From the NCBI RefSeq assembly GCF_000619925.1, contig NZ_JHVB01000001.1, positions 620,001-684,000 of the forward strand: DNA of 64,000 nt, written 5' to 3'. This DNA comes from Treponema sp. C6A8. GTDB taxonomy: Bacteria; Spirochaetota; Spirochaetia; Treponematales; Treponemataceae. Position numbers and translations under genes: made by a program. Below the pieces are notes generated by a model. That model did no database searches, was not told the origin of the DNA, and was given only the letters and a program-made list of their open reading frames with translations. How positions within the stretch are numbered: the first letter of the stretch is position 1; every line of letters begins with the position of its first letter. Shown in pieces: positions 32,762 to 40,094 of the stretch.

Positions 32762-33934
32762 ATGACAACAAAACTTTTCTACAAAAAAATTACTGCGCTT
32801 TATATTGCATTTTTTTCAGGCTTTTTGCTTTTTGCAGAGCCTATTATTGACGAAACATTCGGATATTCTCTCGACATTCCGGAAGGTTACGAACTTTCCG
32901 CAACGACAAACGATAATTTAAGCCTCGCGTTTACCCATAAAAATCTTCCGGTAACACTTGCGGTGAAAATTTATGACAGCACGGAAGATGCCATTTCTGT
33001 TCTTCAGACGGCACTTGAAAAAGTGGGCTCAAAGGATGAAGCCGGAAACTTTGAATGGAATAATAAATCCTGCGCCATTGCAAAACCGTCTTTTACCCTG
33101 TCCAACGGACAGGAATTTGCAGGATGGGCTCTAAGCTCTCCAACAAAACTTGAAGGATATTATCTTACCCTTCTCTGTTATGCTCCAAAGTCAATTTCTG
33201 AAAAATGTAATTATTTTATCATGTCGACATTGAACTCTTTGCAGATTGGAGATGAAAAGACCACGGGAATAATTACAGATTTTGCATATCCAAAACAGGG
33301 AAAAGAGGATGTACAGCTTGTAATTGACGGAAAAAAAATCAAAACAAGCGTTGATAAAAGTGATGCAGAGGCATCTGAATTTGTTGTAAATATTGAATTT
33401 GCAGTTCTTACAATGTACGCAAATCATCCTCATAAAATGGATGCATGGAAACGCTATTACCGCCTGCTTTATCGTGATTCATATGCCCGTCTTTCCCACG
33501 TAAGCGATGATATTTACAAGGCGCTTTTACCGGAATTGAAAACAAAATCTCCAAAGAACCTTCAGCTGGGCTATGCTCAGGCTCTATTAAGCTGGGTTCA
33601 GACATTTGATTACAAACGCGCAAAGATAAAAACAAATTCAGACTTTACTCCGCTTCCTGCAATTCTCACAGGAGAAGGAAGCGACTGCGACAGCCGTTCT
33701 ATGCTTGTAAGCCTTCTTTTGAATGCAAAAAACATTCCGTCTGTACTTTTGTTAAGTCCAGGATTTTCACATGCAATGGCTGGAACTGAAATTCAGGCTC
33801 CCGGACAGACTTTTGTAGATAGCGAAAAAGGGAAAGAATACCTGATGGGAGAAACTACAGCCAAAGTTACCTGGGGAACAATAGCCCAGGATCATGCAGA
33901 TAAGAGCAAGTGGTTTGCTATTGAATTGAACTAA
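32762..33934 (+). CDS. Exported protein with transglutaminase-like C-terminal domain
   Basis: A 390-aa protein with a signal peptide (about 1-26, ending LLFAEP). The middle region (about 30-150) resembles a small beta domain of the PsbP/DUF1795 kind by pattern only. The C-terminal third shows LSWVQTFDYKRAK followed by ILTGEGSDCDSRSMLVSLLLN and SVLLLSPGFSHAMAG, the Cys and His arrangement of transglutaminase-like cysteine proteases, and ends with an Asp-containing segment. That points to a periplasmic protease or peptide ligase, or an inactive relative. It ends just before a long hairpin element and faces the HTH-EIIA gene. Confidence 0.72.
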   Translation: MTTKLFYKKITALYIAFFSGFLLFAEPIIDETFGYSLDIPEGYELSATTNDNLSLAFTHKNLPVTLAVKIYDSTEDAISVLQTALEKVGSKDEAGNFEWNNKSCAIAKPSFTLSNGQEFAGWALSSPTKLEGYYLTLLCYAPKSISEKCNYFIMSTLNSLQIGDEKTTGIITDFAYPKQGKEDVQLVIDGKKIKTSVDKSDAEASEFVVNIEFAVLTMYANHPHKMDAWKRYYRLLYRDSYARLSHVSDDIYKALLPELKTKSPKNLQLGYAQALLSWVQTFDYKRAKIKTNSDFTPLPAILTGEGSDCDSRSMLVSLLLNAKNIPSVLLLSPGFSHAMAGTEIQAPGQTFVDSEKGKEYLMGETTAKVTWGTIAQDHADKSKWFAIELN

Positions 33935-33943
33935 AATGGACAA

Positions 33944-34064
33944 AAAAAAACGGACTGTGGGACGCAGGCGGAAATTAGGGGGGAACCCGCAAGGGGCAAA
34001 ATGCTATATACCGACGCATTTTGCCTGATTTACGCCGTCGCTGGGACCCGCAGTCCGTTTTTTT
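33944..34064. repeat. 121-bp inverted-repeat element between convergent genes
   Basis: Outer arms AAAAAAACGGACTG (33944-33957) and CAGTCCGTTTTTTT (34051-34064), then partly matching inner arms, then a perfect GGCAAAATGC/GCATTTTGCC hairpin (33995-34004, 34016-34025). The outer arms with A/T runs would act as a bidirectional terminator for the genes ending at 33934 and 34075, but the element is several times longer than a terminator needs. Confidence 0.7.
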
Positions 34065-34074
34065 GTAGATTAAG

Positions 34075-34722
34075 TTATGCTTTCAAAAGCAAGTCGTAAA
34101 CTTCTTTTTCTGTAGCGGCCTGGGTCATTGCCTGACGAAGGTCATTTTTCTTAAGTTTTGCGCTGAAGTGCGAAATTGTCTTAAGGTAATATGAATGCTG
34201 GTTATAAGCCGCAGCAATCATAAAGAGAAGATTTACCTTCTCATCATCAATTGTCTGGAAATCTTCCAGAGGCTTCTTACAAATTCCAACTGCCATTACA
34301 AGGTCTGTAACAGAAGAAAGACGAACGTGAGGAATAGCAATTCCGCGTCCGATTGCAGTCGACATAAGCTCTTCACGCTTAAGGATTTCTGTTGTAAGTT
34401 CCTGTTCGTTCTTAACCTGAGGTGCTGTAGCCAGAACCTGTGCGAGTTCTACAAGAGCATCATGCTTTGTAGTATGATTTATAAAAATTACACGCTCAGG
34501 AGAAAGAACATTTCTTACCTGAACCTGAATCTGAGCCTGTTTTGTAGTATCTGAAGAAAGACGGGCATTTACCCAGTTTTCTACTTCAGATTTCTTGAAA
34601 CGCCATACAGTTCCGATTTTACCAGCAGGAATTTCCCCCTTCTGAGCCCAATCATAAACTGTTCTATCTGATACACGAAGGTATTTTGCAACTTCTTCAA
34701 TTGTAAGGATATCGTCTTCCAC
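34075..34722 (-). CDS. HTH (excisionase-type) fused to PTS EIIA-Ntr domain
   Basis: A 215-aa regulator. Residues 1-58 are a MerR/excisionase-type winged helix (ILTIEEVAKYLRVSDRTVYD, GTVWRFKKSEVENWVNARL). Residues about 70-215 form a PTS_EIIA_2 domain with the phosphorylatable His in GRGIAIPHVRLSS and the usual LLFMIAAAYNQHSYYLKTIS segment. PtsN proteins normally lack a DNA-binding domain, so this fusion could bind DNA according to its phosphorylation by HPr/EI-Ntr. No PTS genes are adjacent; the gene stands alone between a long hairpin and a divergent gene. Confidence 0.88.
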   Translation of the reverse strand: MEDDILTIEEVAKYLRVSDRTVYDWAQKGEIPAGKIGTVWRFKKSEVENWVNARLSSDTTKQAQIQVQVRNVLSPERVIFINHTTKHDALVELAQVLATAPQVKNEQELTTEILKREELMSTAIGRGIAIPHVRLSSVTDLVMAVGICKKPLEDFQTIDDEKVNLLFMIAAAYNQHSYYLKTISHFSAKLKKNDLRQAMTQAATEKEVYDLLLKA

Positions 34723-34773
34723 GACGCGCCCCCTCTGACATGTTTTTTAAAATCATTTTGAAAACTTTAGAAT

Positions 34774-34802
34774 ATTTTGCATACTTTACGCTTTTTTGTC
34801 AA
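34774..34802 (-). promoter_or_regulatory. Possible promoter of the HTH-EIIA gene
   Basis: TTGACA (34802-34797), 17-nt spacer, weak CAAAAT (34779-34774). Confidence 0.4.
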
Positions 34803-34848
34803 CGATTTTTAAGTTGAGATAATTAGTATTTTATAGTAAATTATTAAT

Positions 34849-35913
34849 ATGAATGAAACTAAATCTCGTGCTCCATTACTTATTACCTTAGCAATCATTT
34901 TTTCAATCGCTTATCTTATTCTTGCAGCCCGAAAACTTCCAAAAGAATATCAGTTCCAGCCAATCTGGAAAATTAATATAACAAAACAGATTTCAGAACT
35001 CAAAGAAGGACAGGAGCAGCACTACTTCAGACTGGGAAAAAACATCGGTTACTTCACTGACGACGGAAACATCACACTTTTTAAGCCCTTCCAGAATCTT
35101 GCTTCAATTTCAGATACATATTTTTCAATTTTTAATAACTATACTAAAAACACAACCTTTTACGAAAATAACGGCTCTGCAAAGGGCGTAATTAATTTTG
35201 AAGGACTTCCATACATTGTTGAAGACCGTATTTACGTAATGCTGGCAGGCGGAAATTCCTTTATCAAATGCGATGAAAACGGAAATGCCGACTGGCACTA
35301 TGAAGGGATTCTTCCGATAACCGCCTTCAGCTCAAACAGCGCCTATACCGCAGCAGGTTTTGCAAACGGTTCTATTTCAATTTTCAATAACACAAACGGA
35401 ATTTCTGAAATCGAATTCTCTCCTGGAGGAAGTGATTTTCCTGTAATTCTGGGAATTGATATTTCAGAACACGGAGAATACATTGCAGCAGTCTGCGGAC
35501 ACAATAAGCAGAGATTTATCATCGCCCACAGGGAAGAAAATCAACCTAAAATCATTTATCACACTTTCTTAGACACAAAAGGTGCCCACCAAAGTCTTGT
35601 TCATTTCTGCAACGACAACAGCCGCGTCATTTATACTTTTGAAAAAAACATCGGAATTTATGATTACAGACAAAATCAGAACAACATCATTCCGATTAAT
35701 TCAAAAATCATTTCTATCAGGGAATCTGATAATTTAATTTTCCTTTTAGGTAAAAACGCTTCTGAATATACAGTTTACCTTCTTGAAAAAACAAATACCC
35801 TTGAAGGAAGCTTTAGTTTTAAAGCCGAAACTGCCTTCATTCAGACAGGGAAAGACTGTTTATTCATAGGAAAAGACGATTCCATCTCAAAAATCTCTTT
35901 GGAAAGGAAATAG
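34849..35913 (+). CDS. Membrane-anchored beta-propeller-like protein
   Basis: 354 aa with an N-terminal signal anchor (about 8-27, APLLITLAIIFSIAYLILAA). The rest has the repeating pattern of a WD40/PQQ-like propeller (for example SNSAYTAAGFANGSISIFNN, DISEHGEYIAAVCGHNKQRF), about five to seven blades, located outside the membrane. No catalytic residues are seen. Its stop lies directly before the start of the M23-like gene (TAG then TGATG), so the two are coupled and probably act together in the periplasm. Confidence 0.75.
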   Translation: MNETKSRAPLLITLAIIFSIAYLILAARKLPKEYQFQPIWKINITKQISELKEGQEQHYFRLGKNIGYFTDDGNITLFKPFQNLASISDTYFSIFNNYTKNTTFYENNGSAKGVINFEGLPYIVEDRIYVMLAGGNSFIKCDENGNADWHYEGILPITAFSSNSAYTAAGFANGSISIFNNTNGISEIEFSPGGSDFPVILGIDISEHGEYIAAVCGHNKQRFIIAHREENQPKIIYHTFLDTKGAHQSLVHFCNDNSRVIYTFEKNIGIYDYRQNQNNIIPINSKIISIRESDNLIFLLGKNASEYTVYLLEKTNTLEGSFSFKAETAFIQTGKDCLFIGKDDSISKISLERK

Positions 35914-35915
35914 TG

Positions 35916-36776
35916 ATGAAAAAAATAGCTGCAGTCATAATAAATCTTACTTTGCTTGCAGGCATTTTTGCCTTTGAATGGCCATCAGAAAAGGCTGACG
36001 CAGATAAAATCTCAACCTGGTTTGCCCAGCGCACAGATACAAATATGGGCACCTTTATAAATCTAAAAGAAACAGAAGAAGTCCTCTGCTCTGATGCAGG
36101 CAATACCCTGATAATTATTGAAGATCATAATGATGACACAGATTTTTTCACATCCTCTCTGGGAGCTGCAGTTATTGTCCGTCATGATGATAGTTTAATT
36201 TCTGTTTATTCACATCTTGAAAACTCTTCGATTGTTACTACAGACTATTCAAAAACAATTCAAAAAAGCCAGGTAATTGCTCAGACAGGAAACACAGGCT
36301 TTGTAAAAGATGAAAAAACACTTGGCTTTCAGATTATCGATGTAAAGGAAAAGAAGGCTATAAATCCCCTTTTACTGCTTCCTCAGCCGCAGACTCTTCC
36401 TCAATTATCTATTTCTACAATAATAATTAAAAATAAAAACGGAACAGCCTATGATTTGCAGTGGGCAAAAGCATTTTACGCCGGAACCTATAAAATCTAT
36501 TTCAAAAGAAACGAAATTCCAGTTCCTTTTAAGACTACTGTGCTTGTAAACGGTGAACAGACTGATGAAATTTCCTATAACTCCCTCAATCAGGAAGACG
36601 GAAAATGCAACGTTACAGGAAAAAGAAATTATTCAAATCTTGAAATATATCCGGATGAAAAACTTATGCTGGTTGGTGAAGCAATTCTAAAACAGGGGAA
36701 AGCGACAATCACATTAATTTTCACAGACTTAAAAGGAAATTCAAGACATTTAAATTATAACGTTACAGTTCACTAA
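35916..36776 (+). CDS. Exported M23 (LytM)-like protein with degenerate active site
   Basis: 286 aa with a signal peptide (MKKIAAVIINLTLLAGIFAF). Residues about 70-150 look like the LytM/M23 fold: VIVRHDDSLISVYSHLENS, QVIAQTGNTGFVKDEKTLGF. The metal-binding HxxxD is not present in the expected N-terminal part and the HxH is replaced by GFQ, so it should not cleave peptidoglycan. The C-terminal 130 residues are beta-rich. Inactive LytM proteins (NlpD/EnvC type) activate cell-wall amidases, a possible role here. Start: ATG at 35916 with GGAAAGGA upstream rather than the GTG one codon earlier. Confidence 0.78.
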   Translation: MKKIAAVIINLTLLAGIFAFEWPSEKADADKISTWFAQRTDTNMGTFINLKETEEVLCSDAGNTLIIIEDHNDDTDFFTSSLGAAVIVRHDDSLISVYSHLENSSIVTTDYSKTIQKSQVIAQTGNTGFVKDEKTLGFQIIDVKEKKAINPLLLLPQPQTLPQLSISTIIIKNKNGTAYDLQWAKAFYAGTYKIYFKRNEIPVPFKTTVLVNGEQTDEISYNSLNQEDGKCNVTGKRNYSNLEIYPDEKLMLVGEAILKQGKATITLIFTDLKGNSRHLNYNVTVH

Positions 36777-36796
36777 AAGTATGATAAAATAAAATC

Positions 36797-38557
36797 ATGG
36801 AACATAAAATGATTTTATCGGCTTCCGGATGGCGCAAGGTATTTGCAGCATCCGGAGCAGAACAAGACAAAACAAGTGAAATTACAAAAGAAAGTAAGGC
36901 TATTTCGGTTGCCGCAGCAGTTTGTTTTTTTGACTACCTTTCAAATCTTACAGGATTAACAGCTCCGGTTATTGCAGTCGGAATGGATACACGTCCAACA
37001 GGACCTGCAATTGCAGATGCAGTCTTGCGCGCCCTTATAAAAAAAGGCGCAATCATTCAGTTTTTAGGTATTTCTTCCGCACCAGAGATTATGGCTTATG
37101 CTAAAAAACTGGACGGCTTCATTTATATTTCTGCAAGCCACAACCCTATTGGCCACAACGGAATAAAATTCGGTACAAATGACGGCGGAGTTTTAAATGC
37201 TGCCGAAAATGCAAAAGTAACGGATGCATTCCTTAAGCTTGTAGGCGATGACAATCTTCTTTTGACAACAGTTTCTGAAGCTGATGCCTGCAGTTCTTCA
37301 ATCCTCAAGCAGGTCTATCAGGAATCTTCCAGCGCCAAACACAATTCTCTGAAGGCTTACTCAGACTTTATCCGCCGTACAATTTCTTCAAGTGAAGATA
37401 AAGAAGGCCAGGAAAAGTTCTTCAATCTCATAAAGGCATCTGCAGAAGAAAAAGCTGTGGGAGTTGTCTGCGATTTCAACGGAAGTTCAAGAAATTACTG
37501 TATCGACCGCGACTTTTTTGCAGAAAACAAGATTAAATTTAACAGCATAAACGATAAAGAAATTGTCCACGAAATAATTCCAGAAGCAGAAAATCTTGTT
37601 CACGTTGCAAAACAGATGGAATGGCTGCAGAATCAGGGCTATAAAGAGTACATTCTCGGTTATATGCCTGACTGCGACGGAGACCGGGGAAACATCGTTT
37701 ACTGGGACGACAAGCAGAAAAAAGCAGTTATCCTAAAAGCCCAGGAAGTTTTCAGCCTTTCAGTTCTAGCAGAACTTACCTGGTGCATCTGGAATAACAA
37801 AGAAAATAATATAAAACCTGCTGTTGCTGTAAACTGCCCTACTTCCATGAGAATTGAAGAAATTGCAAAGGCGCTTGGAGCAGAAGTTTTCCGCGCAGAA
37901 GTTGGAGAAGCAAACGTTGTAAATCTTGCCCGCGAAAAACGTGAAGAAGGCTTTACAGTTCCAATTTTGGGAGAAGGTTCAAACGGAGGAACAATCACAT
38001 ATCCTTCAAGCGTGCGTGACCCTCTTAATACTGTTTTTGCCCTTTTAAAACTCCTTACAATCCGTGAAAACGGACTTTTTGAACTCTGGTGTAAAAAATC
38101 CGGTGCAAAATATAAGGCAGATTTTACCCTCACAGATATTCTTGCAACATTGCCTGAATATACAACAACAGGTGTAAGCGAGCCTCGCGCTGTATTAAAA
38201 GTAAAAACTACAGATCACGCAAAGCTTAAGGCTGCTTTCCAGAAGGTATTTGAGGACAGCTGGAAGAAAAAGAAATCAGAACTTGAAAAGAAATACGGAA
38301 TTACATCTTATGAAGCTGTAATTACAAACGGAACAAAAGAAAGCCGGAATGTAAAAGATTATTCTTTGAGTAAGAAAGGCGGACTTAAGATTCTTTTCAA
38401 GGATAAAAAGGATGAAGCCTGCGCATTTATCTGGATGCGTGGCAGCGGAACCGAACCTGTATTCCGTATTATGTGCGACGTTAAGGGCAATAATACGGAG
38501 GAAGAAAAAGCCCTGCTTGAATGGGAAACAGAGCTTATCAAAAAGGCCGATAACTAA
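36797..38557 (+). CDS. Phosphoglucomutase/phosphomannomutase family protein
   Basis: Interconverts hexose-1- and hexose-6-phosphates. The 586-aa protein shows the active-site phosphoserine loop YISASHNPIGHNGIKFG (about 110-127), a metal-binding loop PDCDGDRGN (about 294) where DPDxDR is usual, sugar loop GEGSNGGTITY and phosphate loop RGSGTEPVFRIMCD (about 550). A second, more typical phosphoglucomutase lies at 42396, so this one may serve a different sugar or be a divergent paralogue. Its stop codon overlaps the stop codon of the convergent response-regulator gene. Confidence 0.85.
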   Translation: MEHKMILSASGWRKVFAASGAEQDKTSEITKESKAISVAAAVCFFDYLSNLTGLTAPVIAVGMDTRPTGPAIADAVLRALIKKGAIIQFLGISSAPEIMAYAKKLDGFIYISASHNPIGHNGIKFGTNDGGVLNAAENAKVTDAFLKLVGDDNLLLTTVSEADACSSSILKQVYQESSSAKHNSLKAYSDFIRRTISSSEDKEGQEKFFNLIKASAEEKAVGVVCDFNGSSRNYCIDRDFFAENKIKFNSINDKEIVHEIIPEAENLVHVAKQMEWLQNQGYKEYILGYMPDCDGDRGNIVYWDDKQKKAVILKAQEVFSLSVLAELTWCIWNNKENNIKPAVAVNCPTSMRIEEIAKALGAEVFRAEVGEANVVNLAREKREEGFTVPILGEGSNGGTITYPSSVRDPLNTVFALLKLLTIRENGLFELWCKKSGAKYKADFTLTDILATLPEYTTTGVSEPRAVLKVKTTDHAKLKAAFQKVFEDSWKKKKSELEKKYGITSYEAVITNGTKESRNVKDYSLSKKGGLKILFKDKKDEACAFIWMRGSGTEPVFRIMCDVKGNNTEEEKALLEWETELIKKADN

Positions 38558-39693
38558 AACATCTGAGTCATATAATCTGGAAGATCAGAATTTTCATCTT
38601 CCAGAGAATAGTGCTCGGCGTCAAAGTTTTCAAATTCTTCCTTAAGATTTTTGAAGCATTCAATAATCTTAGGGTTGAACTGGCCGCATTCACCGCCGAC
38701 AATCATTTCATAAGCCTGCTCAGGGCTGAAAGCATCCTTATAGCAGCGTTCACTGACAAGAGCATCATAAACATCTGCAAGGGAAACAAGCTGGGCAGAA
38801 AGAGGTATTTCATCACCTTTTTTGTGCATTGGATAGCCTTTTCCATCCCATCTTTCATGGTGATAAAGACAAATTTCATAGCAGGCAGTACCATATTCTT
38901 CATCCCAGATATCAGACATTTCCTTTACGATTGCAGCGCCCTTTGATGTGTGAGCAGTCATAATGGCAAATTCATCAGGAGTAAAACGTCCCGGCTTCAG
39001 CAAAATTGAGTCAGGAATTGCAATTTTTCCTACATCATGCAGGGAACTTGCAGAAGCAATCAGTTTTGCCCTGTGAGTTGTCATACCTTCTTCCGGGTAA
39101 AGCTTCATATATTCAAGAGCCAGAAGATGTGTATAACCTTTTACACGGTGAATATGTTCTCCGCTTTCAAGATTACGGGATTCAACGACAGTACCAAGAA
39201 TATCGATAATTCTTGCATTATTCTGATGAAGTTCGTATGCCTGACGGCGCAAAAGAATATTTGTTTTTTCAAGAATATCAGTCTGTGTATTGTAGCGTTC
39301 TTCTATCTGCTTGCGGTAATTGTAGAGGTCTGTAATGTTTTTTACTCGCTGGCGGACAATGTTTACATTAAAAGGCTTATGAATAAAATCATTTACACCG
39401 AATTTTAAGGCTCGTGTTTCAACTTCAACGGTTGCGTCACCGCTTATAATTACGACAGGAATATCTTTCATCCAGTCACGCTCTTTCATAATATTGAGAA
39501 CATAAAAACCATCAACTTCCGGCATAACAAGATCCAGAAGAACTACGGCTATATTTTCAATTTCTGAATTCATTATTGTAATTGCCTGACGACCGTCAGC
39601 AGCAGTAAGGATGTCATATTCGTCTTCAAGCATATCCGAAAGAATATCGCGGTTAAGCTCAACATCATCGACTATAAGTATTTTATTACGCAT
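38554..39693 (-). CDS. Response regulator with HD-GYP c-di-GMP phosphodiesterase domain
   Basis: 379 aa. Receiver domain 1-120 with DD (ILIVDDVELN), the phospho-acceptor Asp in VVLLDLVMPEVDG and Lys in FIHKPFN. The HD-GYP domain (about 165-350) has LHDVGKIAIPDSILLKPGRF, MTAHTSKGAAIV, YHHERWDGKGYP and SLADVYDALVSERCYKDAF, all consistent with an active c-di-GMP phosphodiesterase. It is the last gene of a three-gene phosphorelay (hybrid kinase, HPt, regulator) with a 12-bp gap to the HPt gene, so phosphorylation probably tunes c-di-GMP turnover and motility. Confidence 0.92.
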   Translation of the reverse strand: MRNKILIVDDVELNRDILSDMLEDEYDILTAADGRQAITIMNSEIENIAVVLLDLVMPEVDGFYVLNIMKERDWMKDIPVVIISGDATVEVETRALKFGVNDFIHKPFNVNIVRQRVKNITDLYNYRKQIEERYNTQTDILEKTNILLRRQAYELHQNNARIIDILGTVVESRNLESGEHIHRVKGYTHLLALEYMKLYPEEGMTTHRAKLIASASSLHDVGKIAIPDSILLKPGRFTPDEFAIMTAHTSKGAAIVKEMSDIWDEEYGTACYEICLYHHERWDGKGYPMHKKGDEIPLSAQLVSLADVYDALVSERCYKDAFSPEQAYEMIVGGECGQFNPKIIECFKNLKEEFENFDAEHYSLEDENSDLPDYMTQMF

Positions 39694-39705
39694 AAATTCC
39701 CCCGG

Positions 39706-40065
39706 TTACATTTCGTCTTTATATTTTTCCAATACATCCATAATCAGCTTGTAATCAGAACTTACTTTGTTTACCAGTTCTGTAATGTCGTTTTTTGGTG
39801 CTCCATGACGCATTGTGTCACAAAGTTCAGAACCGGAACGGGCAAGTTCGGTAAAACTCATATTAAGGGCAATTCCCTTCAGATTATGAGAAGATTTAAA
39901 TCCCCCTTCCCAGTCTTTTATCTGAATTGCATTAATCATATCGTTGTAATCAGTCAAATCCATAAATTTCAAAAGATACTTTGAAATCAGTTTTTCAGAA
40001 CCCAAGCGTTCCATTGCATCTTCATAATCTGAATTAGTCTGTTCGTAAACTTCCTTAATTGTCAT
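39706..40065 (-). CDS. HPt-domain phosphotransfer protein
   Basis: A 119-aa helical protein with the phosphotransfer signature WEGGFKSSHNLKGIALNMSF, the His at about residue 57 being the acceptor. HPt proteins carry phosphate between receivers. It lies 29 bp after the hybrid kinase and 12 bp before the HD-GYP regulator, so the order kinase REC to HPt to output REC is fully encoded in one operon. Confidence 0.9.
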   Translation of the reverse strand: MTIKEVYEQTNSDYEDAMERLGSEKLISKYLLKFMDLTDYNDMINAIQIKDWEGGFKSSHNLKGIALNMSFTELARSGSELCDTMRHGAPKNDITELVNKVSSDYKLIMDVLEKYKDEM

Positions 40066-40094
40066 AAATCCCGCCTTATCTAATAGATTATATT

